From Paenibacillus paeoniae (GTDB lineage Bacteria; Bacillota; Bacilli; Paenibacillales; Paenibacillaceae), in the NCBI RefSeq assembly GCF_003388735.1, contig NZ_QUBQ01000001.1, forward strand, positions 1,240,001 through 1,304,000: DNA of 64,000 nucleotides, written 5' to 3'. Below, one piece after another: positions 1 to 9,165 of this stretch. Made by a program: the position numbers and the translations under genes. Below the pieces are notes generated by a model. It worked only from the letters and a program-made list of their open reading frames with translations. It ran no database searches and had not been told where the DNA came from. Position 1 is the stretch's first letter. Each line of letters starts with the position of its first letter.

Positions 1-201
1 CTTCATGCTGCGATTGATTCGCAAGCCGAGCTGCAGATTTTGCCGGATTCCTCCGTCAAGGATAACGGTTGTGTCATTCGCTCCGCTTACGGCAGCATTG
101 ACGCCCGAATTGATACCCAATTGTCGGAGATCAAGCGCGAGCTGATCACGCTTGCCCATCAGAATGATGCAGAAAGAGGACATGCGGATGAACGCGAGTA
201 A
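1..201 (+). CDS. fliH: Flagellar export ATPase regulator FliH, C-terminal part
   Basis: An open frame enters from the window edge and stops with TAA at 199-201, giving the last 66 residues. FliH is the cytoplasmic stator-like partner that binds the FliI ATPase and links it to the export gate. The fragment holds the end of the FliH/V-ATPase E-like C-terminal domain, with a segment resembling the usual GSIDA...D..L..I pattern near residues 36-50. A short charged tail follows. Its end overlaps the fliI start by 14 bases, which implies translational coupling. The call rests on position directly before fliI and on this tail; the N-terminal part is outside the window. Confidence 0.8.
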   Translation, partial: LHAAIDSQAELQILPDSSVKDNGCVIRSAYGSIDARIDTQLSEIKRELITLAHQNDAERGHADERE

Positions 202-1513
202 TCTGGACGCTATGAAGTATCTGGAGCATCTTAGACCGCTTGATCCGGTTCGCGTGAACGGTAAGGTAACGCAGGTTATTGGTTTAACCGTAGAATCGGA
301 AGGGCCGGATGCGAGTATCGGCGATCTGTGCTATATCTATCCTTCGAAAAGCGCCAAGCCGCTTAAAGCGGAGGTGGTAGGCTTCAGGGACAACAAAGTT
401 ATTTTGATGCCGCTGGGTGATCTGCATGCCATTAGTCCCGGTTGCGACGTAGTCGGTACTGGCAAACCTTTGACTATACAGGTAGGTTCAGAGCTGCTTG
501 GCAAAGTGCTGGACGGACTTGGCAATCCGCTTGACGGGTCGTACTTGCCTAGCCGGATGCATCACTATTCGACGCATAATGAGCCAAGCAATCCGCTCAG
601 CCGCCCTCGGGTGACAGATCCGCTAAGCATCGGCGTACGGGCTATAGACGGACTGCTGACGGTGGGCCAGGGCCAACGGGTCGGCATTTTCGCGGGTTCC
701 GGTGTAGGCAAGAGTACGCTGCTTGGCATGATCGCCAGAAATACATCAGCAGACGTGAACGTCATTGCACTCATCGGCGAACGCGGCCGCGAGGTGCTGG
801 AGTTCATCGAGAAGGATCTGGGGCCGGAAGGTCTTGCAAGATCCGTTGTCATTGTCGCAACTTCCGATCAGCCGGCGCTAATCCGGATGAAAGGCGCGTT
901 AATCGCAACAACCATTGCCGAGTATTTCCGTGACCGCGGTTTGAACGTGATGCTGATGATGGATTCCGTAACGCGTTATGCCATGGCCCTGCGTGAAGTC
1001 GGACTTGCCATTGGCGAACCTCCTGCTACGAGGGGTTATACACCATCTGTATTTGCCGCTTTGCCGAAACTGTTGGAACGCGCAGGGACAGGGCCGACAG
1101 GCTCCATTACCGCTTTCTACACGGTATTGGTCGATGGTGACGATATGAATGAGCCGATTGCCGACGCAGTTAGGGGCATCCTGGACGGACATATTGTACT
1201 TAGCCGCCACTTGGCCCATAAGGGACATTTTCCGGCGATTGACGTACTTGCTTCTGTCAGTCGCGTCATGAAAGAAATTGTGACCGAAGAGCAACAGGAT
1301 GCGGCCAATGATCTGAAGCGACTTCTTTCTATTTATAAAGATTCGGAAGACCTAATCAATATCGGGGCGTATCAGCAAGGATCGAATAAAGAAATTGATC
1401 TAGCCCTCGAATATATCGACGCCATTCATTCCTTTACGAGGCAAAAGACGAATGAAAAAGTTACGCTTAGCGAAACGCAGGAACGATTGGTGAACGAATT
1501 TCACAGGAGTTGA
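188..1513 (+). CDS. fliI: Flagellum-specific ATPase FliI
   Basis: FliI is the hexameric ATPase of the flagellar type III export apparatus at the cytoplasmic base of the motor; it helps unload export substrates. The 441-residue product has the family length. Its F1-beta-like core includes the Walker A segment GSGVGKST at residues 170-177, a Walker B region (MLMMDSVTRYA) and the catalytic stretch around GERGREV. The ATG at 188 is preferred over upstream in-frame ATGs because an AGAGGA site lies about 7 bases before it and the N-terminus then matches relatives. It overlaps fliH and is followed after 7 bases by fliJ. Confidence 0.95.
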   Translation: MNASNLDAMKYLEHLRPLDPVRVNGKVTQVIGLTVESEGPDASIGDLCYIYPSKSAKPLKAEVVGFRDNKVILMPLGDLHAISPGCDVVGTGKPLTIQVGSELLGKVLDGLGNPLDGSYLPSRMHHYSTHNEPSNPLSRPRVTDPLSIGVRAIDGLLTVGQGQRVGIFAGSGVGKSTLLGMIARNTSADVNVIALIGERGREVLEFIEKDLGPEGLARSVVIVATSDQPALIRMKGALIATTIAEYFRDRGLNVMLMMDSVTRYAMALREVGLAIGEPPATRGYTPSVFAALPKLLERAGTGPTGSITAFYTVLVDGDDMNEPIADAVRGILDGHIVLSRHLAHKGHFPAIDVLASVSRVMKEIVTEEQQDAANDLKRLLSIYKDSEDLINIGAYQQGSNKEIDLALEYIDAIHSFTRQKTNEKVTLSETQERLVNEFHRS

Positions 1514-1520
1514 GTCATAG

Positions 1521-1967
1521 GTGGCTTCCTTTCATTATTCATTTCAAAAAGTCGTTGATCTGAAAACAAGCGAAAAGACGCAGCAGGAATGGCTGTTATC
1601 AAGCGCTCTTGGCGCTTTGACCGCTGAGGAGAAATCGCTGAATGAGCTTCGGGAGACGAAGCTTGAATGGGAGGAGCGGCTTCAAGCCGCTTCGCAGCGA
1701 TCTGTACCGCTCGCAGAATTGCAGATCATCGGTCAATATTTGGACTACTTGCAGACCTGCATTGAAAACAAGCTGCAAGATGTGAAGAAGGCCGAGCGGG
1801 TAGTTGAGCAGAACCGCTCCAAGCTGGCGGACAAAATGAAGGATGAGAAAGTTTGGCTCAAAGCAAAAGATCATGCCATGGATCGGTTCCGGCAAGCGCT
1901 GCAGCTCAAGGAGCAGAATGAGCTGGATGAGATGGCAACTGTCCGGTTTATCATGCCAACCCCTTAA
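1521..1967 (+). CDS. fliJ: Flagellar export chaperone FliJ
   Basis: FliJ is a small coiled-coil export chaperone that sits in the central pore of the FliI ring, like the gamma subunit of F1. The product has 148 residues, the normal size. It opens with the typical F.YSFQKV(V)DLK pattern and is almost wholly charged alpha-helix predicted to form an antiparallel coiled coil, with no membrane segment. The start is GTG, preceded by AGGAG about 12 bases upstream near the end of fliI. It lies between fliI and ylxF as in Bacillus. Identification relies on position and architecture because FliJ sequences diverge quickly. Confidence 0.88.
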   Translation: MASFHYSFQKVVDLKTSEKTQQEWLLSSALGALTAEEKSLNELRETKLEWEERLQAASQRSVPLAELQIIGQYLDYLQTCIENKLQDVKKAERVVEQNRSKLADKMKDEKVWLKAKDHAMDRFRQALQLKEQNELDEMATVRFIMPTP

Positions 1968-2002
1968 ATGAAGCGTAACACCGGCTAGAGGAGTGAGTGG
2001 AA

Positions 2003-2908
2003 TTGGCGGATACTGAAGTAGAAAAACAAGGTTATAACGCATTTGAACGATTGATGTTTATGTTAATACCTATCCTGTTTGTCATCGTGTTGCTGGGCGT
2101 CCTCTACACCATGTTTGATGCAGATTTCCGCAATCGGGCGCTTCAATTCGGTCAATCGATTCCGGTTGTCAAAAATGTGTTGCCAGAGCCCAAGGTTACC
2201 GGCGGCTCCATGGATGACAGTCAAATCCGTTCTATTAAAATGACGGAGAAAATCGAAGAGCTGGAAACTGAACTGGCATCTGTAAAGCAGGAATTGGCGG
2301 CTGCTAACGGCGAGAAGGGCAGTCAGGCAGATGTTGTTCAGGATTTGCAGGCAGAGAACGCGCTGCTGAAGCAGCAAACAGAAGATAGTCGCATGGAAAA
2401 TGAAGAATATGCGGCTAAAATTACGGAGCTGGCCAGCATGTTCTCCAAAATGACGCCTAGCAAGGCTGCGCCTATCGTACAAAATATGACGACGGATGAG
2501 ATGGTGTTGCTGTTCTCCTCTATGCGTCCGGACGATCGGGTGCGCATCATGGAGAAGATGGATCCACGCCTAGCGGCTGAAGCCACAATGAAGATGAAAG
2601 ATAGTCAGAGCGCGAAGGACATGCAAATTGCAGCGTTGCAATCGCGACTTGATCAGACGGAAAAAGCGGAGGAAAAGCCAGTATCCGCTACGTTGAATCA
2701 AGAACAGCTTAATGCAACCTTTACTTCGATGGATGCCAAAAGTGCGGGCGAGATGCTCATCAAAATGATGGAGATCAGTCCCAGCAAAGTAATCCGTATT
2801 TTAAACTCGGTAGATGATGCGGCGCGATCTGCAATCTTGACAGAAATGTCTAAATCAGATAAAGCCGTAGCTGCAAATATCATGACGAAGCTAATGTCCG
2901 GCACATAG
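2003..2908 (+). CDS. ylxF: YlxF/MgtE-N-like flagellar operon membrane protein
   Basis: This 301-residue protein has one N-terminal membrane anchor at about residues 18-40. A long coiled coil at about 75-140 follows, then two stretches resembling MgtE N-domain motifs (MTPSKAAPIVQNM... and ISPSKVIRILNSV...). This is the architecture of the YlxF family found between fliJ and fliK in Bacillales, whose exact role in flagellar assembly is poorly defined. The start may be the TTG at 2003, about 9 bases after GAGGAG, or the GTG at 1997, which is very close to the same site. The predicted topology places the bulk of the protein outside the membrane anchor on one face. Function is inferred from synteny only. 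Confidence 0.82.
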   Translation: MADTEVEKQGYNAFERLMFMLIPILFVIVLLGVLYTMFDADFRNRALQFGQSIPVVKNVLPEPKVTGGSMDDSQIRSIKMTEKIEELETELASVKQELAAANGEKGSQADVVQDLQAENALLKQQTEDSRMENEEYAAKITELASMFSKMTPSKAAPIVQNMTTDEMVLLFSSMRPDDRVRIMEKMDPRLAAEATMKMKDSQSAKDMQIAALQSRLDQTEKAEEKPVSATLNQEQLNATFTSMDAKSAGEMLIKMMEISPSKVIRILNSVDDAARSAILTEMSKSDKAVAANIMTKLMSGT

Positions 2909-2962
2909 AGTACTGAGCTCCTTCCAGAACACAACAGAACGGGAAAGGAGGTGAATACATAT

Positions 2963-4345
2963 ATGGAAATGATCATTCCTGGCATGGCAGTTGCAGGACA
3001 AGCCACTGCAATCAGCGGAACGGCAACGACAAAAACAGGTACTGGAACAGGAGCTGAAGCCAGCTTCAAGCAAGCGCTTGTTCAACAAATCGTTGGCGAA
3101 TCTACTACAGCTAACGGGCAGACACAGCAATCGGGTGTCGTTGGTATGATTACGTCCCAGAATGGCATAGTCTCTCTGAATGCTGCTGAAACAGCCGTCT
3201 CAACAGAAGATTTAATGTCCTTGATTGACGGACTGATGGACAAGCTGGATACCGCAGCGGAGAACGAGGATGAGGATACGGGCAGCATGCTGGATCAGCT
3301 GCAATCGATGCTTTATTCGCTCCAGGCCTTGCTTGCGCTTCTTGGAATACCAGCTGCTCGCTCATCGAATAGCGGATGGGATGCCGACCAAGCGAGTGGA
3401 CTAGCTGGGAACGCACAAGCACTTGAACAGACAAAGTCAAGTATGCAGGTTGGTCTGATTCAATTGCAGTCGCTTTTGCAGCAGGGTTCCCTGAGACAAG
3501 TTCAAGGGCAGGAACCGCATGCGTTGATCGCCAACCAACTGCAAGCACTGTCTGCAGCTCTATTGAATGAATCAAGCGGGGAAAACAAAGGACCTAGAGC
3601 CGAGGCTAACGCAGTACCTTCATGGTTGGTTGCTCAGTCTACACCATCCAAGGATGTAAGCAGCATGCTGCAGCGATTATCCCAACAAGCTGTACATCCA
3701 TCAGCGTTTAACGCTATGATGTCCGCTGTAAACGAAGGGCCGCTCGTTCAACCGCAAGCGGATAACCAAGCTCAAGCTTCTGCAGAGCAATCAGCTACGG
3801 CTCAACTGCCGCTTATTGGACCGCATAATGTTCGGGACTTCGCACCGCTTCTTGGAAGAACGGCTGCGCCTACAGCATTTGTGCTTGCTGACAACTTCGC
3901 GGATACGATGAATGGGTTGATTGTACAGAAATTCAATGTTCGTGCGGTTGACGGTATGTCTGAAGCGAAGCTCAAGCTTTTTCCTGAACAACTCGGTCAA
4001 GTAGATGTTCGTATTTCGATGCAAAACGGCGTTTTGACAGCTCTTTTCCAAACGGATACTTCAAAGGCGAAAGATCTCTTGGAAAACCAGATGGCTCAAT
4101 TAAGAGCAGCCCTGCAAGCGCAAGGTCTGAACGTTGAGAAGCTTGAGGTTACTCAAAGCCCTGCGTCAATGGAGCTGTCTCAACAGCATCATGGACAAGG
4201 ACAGCAAGGTAAAGGGGCTTCTGACAATCGCAATGGACTGGGCGATGATGAAAATGTGACCGACAATGCCTTCGAATCCGAACTGGTCGAACAAGCTGTT
4301 ATTCAAGGTTTAGGTTATGGGCGTGCCATTAATGAAACAGCATAA
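2963..4345 (+). CDS. fliK: Flagellar hook-length control protein FliK
   Basis: FliK is the secreted molecular ruler that sets hook length and switches export specificity through FlhB. The 460-residue product has a long low-complexity Ala/Gln/Ser-rich N-terminal part and a conserved C-terminal domain (about residues 330-410). That domain contains the pattern LKLFPEQLGQVDVRISMQNG, diagnostic of the FliK C-domain. A Gln/Gly-rich tail follows. The ATG at 2963 is chosen because AAAGGAGG ends about 11 bases before it, whereas the in-frame GTG at 2951 lies inside that site. It lies directly before flgD, as in other Bacillales. Confidence 0.93.
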   Translation: MEMIIPGMAVAGQATAISGTATTKTGTGTGAEASFKQALVQQIVGESTTANGQTQQSGVVGMITSQNGIVSLNAAETAVSTEDLMSLIDGLMDKLDTAAENEDEDTGSMLDQLQSMLYSLQALLALLGIPAARSSNSGWDADQASGLAGNAQALEQTKSSMQVGLIQLQSLLQQGSLRQVQGQEPHALIANQLQALSAALLNESSGENKGPRAEANAVPSWLVAQSTPSKDVSSMLQRLSQQAVHPSAFNAMMSAVNEGPLVQPQADNQAQASAEQSATAQLPLIGPHNVRDFAPLLGRTAAPTAFVLADNFADTMNGLIVQKFNVRAVDGMSEAKLKLFPEQLGQVDVRISMQNGVLTALFQTDTSKAKDLLENQMAQLRAALQAQGLNVEKLEVTQSPASMELSQQHHGQGQQGKGASDNRNGLGDDENVTDNAFESELVEQAVIQGLGYGRAINETA

Positions 4346-4383
4346 CGGCTTGCGCGAGAAGCACCGATCGGAGGTGAATAGCA

Positions 4384-4860
4384 GTGGCAGAAAAGGTAAA
4401 TCCGCGTTTAGTTTGGCCGGACTATCATAAAAACAACGTGCAAGCTGCATCTAAGAGAGAGCCGACGGATAAGCTTGGCAAGGATCAATTTCTATCGATT
4501 CTGGTTGCACAACTTCGGAACCAAGATCCGATGCAGCCTATGCAGGATAGGGAGTTTATTGCACAAATGGCTCAATTCACATCTGTTGAGCAGCTGATGA
4601 ATATGAATACCGAGTTGTCGCTTATGCGCAATAGCATCGGTTCGGCATCCAGCTTGATCGGCAAATGGGTACAGTGGAATGAGTATGACGAGGCAGGTGC
4701 GGTGAAAACCTTAAGCGGCCAAGTCGATTCCATTCTTTCCAAGGATGGCATTCTCTATTCCAGAATTGGTAACAAGGAAGTTGCGCTTGATTATCTGTTG
4801 TCCATCTCAGAGAATCAACCTGATGATTCTGAGACTGATACCTCGGAAGAGGTGGAATGA
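4384..4860 (+). CDS. flgD: Flagellar hook assembly scaffold FlgD
   Basis: FlgD is the temporary cap that allows hook subunits to polymerise at the growing tip. The 158-residue protein shows the FlgD N-terminal signature DKLGKDQFLSILVAQLRNQDP at about residues 28-48, followed by the MQPMQDREFIAQMAQFTSVEQ pattern. The C-terminal immunoglobulin-like part of proteobacterial FlgD is shortened, as is usual in Bacillales. The start is GTG with GGAGGTG about 10 bases upstream. Its TGA overlaps the ATG of the next gene (ATGA), so the two are probably translationally coupled. Confidence 0.94.
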   Translation: MAEKVNPRLVWPDYHKNNVQAASKREPTDKLGKDQFLSILVAQLRNQDPMQPMQDREFIAQMAQFTSVEQLMNMNTELSLMRNSIGSASSLIGKWVQWNEYDEAGAVKTLSGQVDSILSKDGILYSRIGNKEVALDYLLSISENQPDDSETDTSEEVE

Positions 4861-5249
4861 GCATGAGCGACAGCATGAAGATCGGTCATCTGTATCCGAT
4901 AAGAACAGCTCCATTGCAGCTTGAGAAGGCTGCGAGAGGACAGCAGGGAAAGACGCCTTCATCTACCGAATTCCGCGACTTGCTGGAATCGCAGGTATTG
5001 AAATTCAGCCATCATGCGGAGATGCGAATGGAGCAGAGAGGGATCAAGCTGCAGCCTGAATCGCTGAATCAAATTATGAGAGCTGTTGACGATGCTGCAT
5101 CCAAGGGCGCTAAGGATTCGCTGATTGTTTTCAAAGACATTGCGATGATCGTCAATGTTCCGACGCGTACCGTCGTAACGGCGATGGATGGCAAGCAAAT
5201 GCAGAGTAACGTATTTACACAGATTGATAGTGCTATTATTTTGTCTTGA
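4857..5249 (+). CDS. Flagellar operon protein, TIGR02530-like
   Basis: This 130-residue hydrophilic protein belongs to the conserved family known only as 'flagellar operon protein', found between flgD and flgE in many Firmicutes. Typical elements are a central segment around FSHHAEMRMEQRGI (about 50-63) and the ending ...IVNVPTRTVVTAMDG...NVFTQIDSAIIL. It has no signal peptide or membrane segment. The start overlaps the flgD stop by four bases. The biochemical role is not established. The fixed position among hook genes suggests an export or hook assembly factor, which is inference. Confidence 0.85.
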   Translation: MSMSDSMKIGHLYPIRTAPLQLEKAARGQQGKTPSSTEFRDLLESQVLKFSHHAEMRMEQRGIKLQPESLNQIMRAVDDAASKGAKDSLIVFKDIAMIVNVPTRTVVTAMDGKQMQSNVFTQIDSAIILS

Positions 5250-5335
5250 TAGAGGCTGGACCGTACAGGAAGCCTCAGGCTGCGGATCGACTGAAGCAGC
5301 CCCGAGTCAAATACAACCCATTGGAGGAATAAAGC

Positions 5336-6148
5336 ATGCTCAGATCCATGTATTCAGGCGTTTCCGGTATGAGAGGGTTTCAAACCAAGCTTGACGTCAT
5401 CGGCAACAATATTGCGAACGTCAACACGGTCGGCTTTAAAGCTGGACGCGTTATGTTCTCGGATATTCTAAGCCAGACGGTATCGGGTGTGACCGCTCCT
5501 GAGGAAGGTGAGCGCGGCGGCGTCAATGCTAAGCAAATCGGATTAGGCGTGTCGGTTGCTTCCATTGACACCATTCATACAGCAGGCAGCGCGATGACGA
5601 CGAACCAGGCAAGAGACGTACGTATTGACGGCGACGGATTTTTTGTAGTATCCGCTGGCGACGGTGCTGAGATGATGCTGACGCGCGCAGGTAACTTCAA
5701 CCTGGATGCGGCACGCCAATTGGTTACAGCCGACGGATTGTTCGTGTTAGGCATTGATGGCGCACCAATCGTTCTGGACGAGGAAGTTACGGCATTCAGC
5801 ATCAGCCAGGACGGCACGATTCTTGGTGTTACGCCTGATGGTCAAGTAGAGGTAGCTCAACTCGGCATTGCGAAGGTTGTTAATCCAAGCGGTCTTGAAA
5901 AGCTTGGCGGCAATCTGTATCGCATGACGGTCAACGCGAACCCGGACGGTGAGTTTGAGCTTCTGGCAGCAAACGATCCCGAGTTTGGCACAGGCGCTAT
6001 TATTGCTGGACAGCTTGAGATGTCGAACGTCGACTTGACGGCTGAATTTACAGAGATGATCGTTGCACAGCGCGGCTTCCAGGCCAACTCCAGAATCATT
6101 ACAACTTCGGATGAGATTTTGCAGGAAGTTGTTAACCTGAAGCGTTAA
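5336..6148 (+). CDS. flgE: Flagellar hook protein FlgE (short Bacillus type, FlgG-like)
   Basis: This is a rod/hook family axial protein exported by the flagellar system and polymerised outside the cell. Its 270 residues match the compact Bacillus FlgE rather than the long enterobacterial hook protein. The N-terminal motif MLRSMYSGVSGM...LDVIGNNIANVNTVGFK and the C-terminal EMIVAQRGFQANS(R/K)IITTSDEILQ are the paired helices that form the inner coiled coil. Many pipelines name such proteins FlgG, but synteny (flgD, this gene, swrD, fliL) supports FlgE. GGAGG lies about 8 bases before ATG. The preceding 86 bases hold no gene. Confidence 0.92.
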   Translation: MLRSMYSGVSGMRGFQTKLDVIGNNIANVNTVGFKAGRVMFSDILSQTVSGVTAPEEGERGGVNAKQIGLGVSVASIDTIHTAGSAMTTNQARDVRIDGDGFFVVSAGDGAEMMLTRAGNFNLDAARQLVTADGLFVLGIDGAPIVLDEEVTAFSISQDGTILGVTPDGQVEVAQLGIAKVVNPSGLEKLGGNLYRMTVNANPDGEFELLAANDPEFGTGAIIAGQLEMSNVDLTAEFTEMIVAQRGFQANSRIITTSDEILQEVVNLKR

Positions 6149-6206
6149 TAATGGAATGAACTAAGCGGGAGGCTATCAGCCTCCCCTACATAAGAGGGGG
6201 TAGCTG

Positions 6207-6413
6207 ATGATTACCGTCACGCGTTTAAACGGAACGAAAGTTACAATAAATGCACTTTTTATTGAATTGATTGAAGAGGCTGCTGATACGGTAATAACAC
6301 TTACGACCGGCAATAAGCTGGTTGTAAAAGAGAAGACTAGCGAGCTCATTGAGCTAAATCAGCAGTTTCTTCAAACAATTGGCCTCGTTGCAGCGGCCCA
6401 AAAGAGTGAATAA
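6207..6413 (+). CDS. swrD: FlbD/SwrD family flagellar protein
   Basis: This small 68-residue protein of the FlbD family opens with the characteristic MITVTRLNGTKVTINALFIE segment and continues ...TVITLTTGNKLVVKE. In Bacillus subtilis the orthologue SwrD (YlzI) lies between flgE and fliL and raises motor torque needed for swarming. The position here is identical. An AGAGGGGGTAGCTG stretch precedes the ATG. The protein is cytoplasmic by sequence, with no signal peptide. The function is transferred from the Bacillus orthologue. Confidence 0.9.
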   Translation: MITVTRLNGTKVTINALFIELIEEAADTVITLTTGNKLVVKEKTSELIELNQQFLQTIGLVAAAQKSE

Positions 6414-6430
6414 CAGGAGGGTCCTTCGAC

Positions 6431-6895
6431 ATGAAAAAAATGTTGCCCTGGTTAATAACCATTTTGCTTTCCATTACGCTTATCGCAATCGTGGCCATCA
6501 TTTTGTTCCGCTCGTTGATTAATGATCCGTCGGATACAGAGGCGGCGAAAAAGCCTGTAAAGATCGAAGTGTTGTCAGCGAAAGAACGCGTAGAGGTAAC
6601 ATCGGGATTAAAGGATTTCCGTCGTAATTTGATGGATTCCAAAAACGTTGTCATTGTGAGCTTTGCGTTTCAGTTGGATTCCAAGAAGGCAAAGGAAGAT
6701 TTTGATAAGTTGCTGGAGATCGAGATTAAGCCGATTGTAAGTCGAACACTGGCGGACATGACAGCAGAAGATCTCAATGGCTCCGCAGGTGAAGATGCAT
6801 TGGAAGCAAAATTATTGAACCTGATAAATCCGATTCTGCCGAAAGGCAAGCTGGTGAAGGTGGAAATTACGGATATTATGGTTGCGAAATTGTAA
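6431..6895 (+). CDS. fliL: Flagellar basal-body-associated protein FliL
   Basis: FliL is a single-pass inner membrane protein that surrounds the stator units near the rod and affects torque or stator stability. The 154-residue product has a short cytoplasmic start (MKKM), one membrane helix at about residues 5-27 and an extracytoplasmic FliL domain. The domain ends with the typical ...LRDAL/LLNLINPILPKGK...V.ITDIMV pattern. An AGGAGG site precedes the ATG by about 8 bases. It lies 17 bases after swrD and before fliM, as expected. Confidence 0.93.
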   Translation: MKKMLPWLITILLSITLIAIVAIILFRSLINDPSDTEAAKKPVKIEVLSAKERVEVTSGLKDFRRNLMDSKNVVIVSFAFQLDSKKAKEDFDKLLEIEIKPIVSRTLADMTAEDLNGSAGEDALEAKLLNLINPILPKGKLVKVEITDIMVAKL

Positions 6896-6933
6896 TCCAT
6901 GTATAGCGATATTCCTCGAAGGGGGTGAGAGAA

Positions 6934-7935
6934 GTGGTTGATGTTTTATCGCAGAACGAAATTGACGCGCTGCTCGCTGCGTTGTCCTCTGGTGAAATGG
7001 ATGCAGAGGACTTAAAGAAGGAAGAAGTTTTGCGCAAGGTAAGTGTATATGACTTCAAGCGTGCCGTTCGTTTCTCGAAGGATCATATTCGAAGCTTGAC
7101 ACGCATTCACGAAAACTTCGCGCGATATTTGACAACCTATTTCTCGGCGCAACTTCGCACATTCGTTCAAATTAATGTTGTTGACGTAGAACAATTGCCT
7201 TATGACGAGTTCATCCGTTCCATTCCGAAAATGACGATTCTGAACATATTTGAGGCTGAGCCGCTCGAGGGTCGCATGGTGTTGGAGGTTCATCCGAACG
7301 TTGCTTACGCTATGCTGGACCGCATGCTTGGCGGACAGGGCATTGCACCTTCAAAAATTAACAATTTGACTGAAATTGAGACGACAGTTATGGAACGGAT
7401 CTTCGCAAGAACGTTCGAGAGCTTGCAGGAAGCGTGGAAGACCGTGATTGATATTTCGCCAAGACTTGAAGCGCTGGAGACCAATCCTCAATTCATGCAG
7501 ATCGTGTCTCCCAATGAAACGATTGCTCTTATCTCCTTCAGCACTAAGATCGGTGATACGACCGGTATGATCAATCTTTGTATCCCGCATGTGGTGCTGG
7601 AACCGATTATGCCAAGATTGTCCGTTCATCACTGGTTTGTGTCGCAGAAGAAAGAGCGAATCCCGGAAGAAGTTGAAATTCTGGAGCAGCGCGTCAACAA
7701 AGCCAAACTGCCTATCGTGGCAGAACTAGGCGAGACGTCGATAACGATCCATGAGTTCCTGAACCTGGGGATCGGCGATGTGCTAACACTCAATAAACCG
7801 GTTGATGAAGGTCTGAAAATAAAAGTTGGTGAAAAGTTGAAATTTATCGGCAGCCCGGGTTCGATTCGTGACAAGATGGCTGTTCAGGTGGAAGAGATTG
7901 TGAGCGAAGGAGCGGAAGAAGATTATGATGAGTAA
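6934..7935 (+). CDS. fliM: Flagellar motor switch protein FliM
   Basis: FliM forms part of the C-ring and binds phosphorylated CheY to change rotation. The 333-residue product has the N-terminal CheY-P-binding motif LSQNEIDALLAAL at residues 4-16. The middle CheC-like domain and a C-terminal SpoA domain (about 250-325, ending GSPGSIRDKMAVQVEEIV) follow. The GTG at 6934 is chosen because the AAGGGGGTGA site at 6919-6928 gives proper spacing, and the earlier GTG at 6925 lies inside that site. The end overlaps the fliY start by 11 bases. Confidence 0.95.
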   Translation: MVDVLSQNEIDALLAALSSGEMDAEDLKKEEVLRKVSVYDFKRAVRFSKDHIRSLTRIHENFARYLTTYFSAQLRTFVQINVVDVEQLPYDEFIRSIPKMTILNIFEAEPLEGRMVLEVHPNVAYAMLDRMLGGQGIAPSKINNLTEIETTVMERIFARTFESLQEAWKTVIDISPRLEALETNPQFMQIVSPNETIALISFSTKIGDTTGMINLCIPHVVLEPIMPRLSVHHWFVSQKKERIPEEVEILEQRVNKAKLPIVAELGETSITIHEFLNLGIGDVLTLNKPVDEGLKIKVGEKLKFIGSPGSIRDKMAVQVEEIVSEGAEEDYDE

Positions 7936-9145
7936 AGATTATTTGTCACAAGAGGAAATCGACGCATTACTTCGTCAATCCTCCAATGAACCGGATGACG
8001 TATTGTCGCCATCGAATGAAGTGCAGCTTTCCGATTACCTGTCCTCCATGGAACAAGATGCTTTGGGCGAGATCGGCAATATTACGTTCGGCAGCGCGGC
8101 AACTGCACTCTCGACGTTGCTGGGCAAAAAAGTAGATATAACAACGCCTCAGGTTACGCTCGTGAGACGCGAGGAACTGGGTGATATATTTCCTAAGCCG
8201 CATGTAGCAGTTAGTGTGCAGTATGTAGACGGCTTCGAAGGTATCAACTCCCTGGTGATCCGTACGAAGGATGCCCAAGTTATCGCCGATCTTATGCTCG
8301 GTGGTGAAGGCGACGTAACCGTTCAAGAGTTGAATGAAATCCATATCAGCGCGGTTCAGGAAGCCATGAATCAGATGATGGGCTCGTCCGCAACGTCAAT
8401 GTCCACTATCTTTAATCGGTTCGTCAACATTTCGCCGCCAGGCATTGATATTCTGGATGTGAACAATGGCGATGGCATGAATCACTTACCTCCAGTTGAC
8501 GTTTTTATTAAAATTTCGTTTCATCTGACAATCGGGGACCTAATCGATTCGACAATTATGCAGCTGCTCCCGGTTTCATTCGCCAAGCAGATGGTTTCCA
8601 CTCTAATGGGAACGGCTGAGGAGCCGCTGACGCCTTCGGATGCGCCGGCAACCCAGCAAATCGCAGCGGCTGCAGAACAACAAGCGGCTGCGTCCAGCAT
8701 GACAGCCGCCCCTATACCGCCAATGACGCATCAGGCGCCGCCTCAGCATGCCGGACAGCCGGCAGCTGCAAATGATCCATATGGTGGGCCACCGGCTGGT
8801 TACGCTCAAAGCGCGAGCCGCAATGTCAATGTCCAGCCTGTACAATTTGCGAATTTCAGTCAGCCTGCGTATGCGCCGACTGACGGAACAAATTTGAATT
8901 TATTGCTCGACATTCCGCTGAAAGTCACTGTAGAATTAGGAAGGACCCAGAAGCAAATTAAGGATATTCTCGAGCTGTCGCAAGGATCGATCATCGAATT
9001 GGACAAGCTGGCAGGCGAGCCGGTTGACATTTTGGTCAACAACAAGCTCATCGCCAAGGGAGAAGTCGTCGTCATCGATGAGAACTTCGGCGTTCGTGTT
9101 ACCGATATCGTAAGCCAATGGGACCGCATCCAAAAATTACAATAA
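7925..9145 (+). CDS. fliY: Flagellar motor switch phosphatase FliY
   Basis: FliY is the Gram-positive C-ring protein that replaces FliN and dephosphorylates CheY-P at the switch. The 406-residue product begins with a FliM-like peptide (YLSQEEIDALLRQ). The CheC/CheX-type phosphatase domain has two E-x2-N-like helices, one around ALGEIGNITFGSA and one around AVQEAMNQMMGSS. A long Ala/Pro/Gln linker (about 235-310) leads to a C-terminal SpoA/FliN domain (LLDIPLKVTVELGRT...). In the second phosphatase helix the usual Asn context is recognisable. The start overlaps the fliM end, and cheY follows. Confidence 0.95.
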   Translation: MMSKDYLSQEEIDALLRQSSNEPDDVLSPSNEVQLSDYLSSMEQDALGEIGNITFGSAATALSTLLGKKVDITTPQVTLVRREELGDIFPKPHVAVSVQYVDGFEGINSLVIRTKDAQVIADLMLGGEGDVTVQELNEIHISAVQEAMNQMMGSSATSMSTIFNRFVNISPPGIDILDVNNGDGMNHLPPVDVFIKISFHLTIGDLIDSTIMQLLPVSFAKQMVSTLMGTAEEPLTPSDAPATQQIAAAAEQQAAASSMTAAPIPPMTHQAPPQHAGQPAAANDPYGGPPAGYAQSASRNVNVQPVQFANFSQPAYAPTDGTNLNLLLDIPLKVTVELGRTQKQIKDILELSQGSIIELDKLAGEPVDILVNNKLIAKGEVVVIDENFGVRVTDIVSQWDRIQKLQ

Positions 9146-9165
9146 CATCCTAGGAGGAAATGAAG

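Noticed and set aside
5188..5394. 68-codon frame between the TIGR02530-like gene and flgE
   Set aside because: It overlaps two genuine genes in another frame and has no ribosome site.
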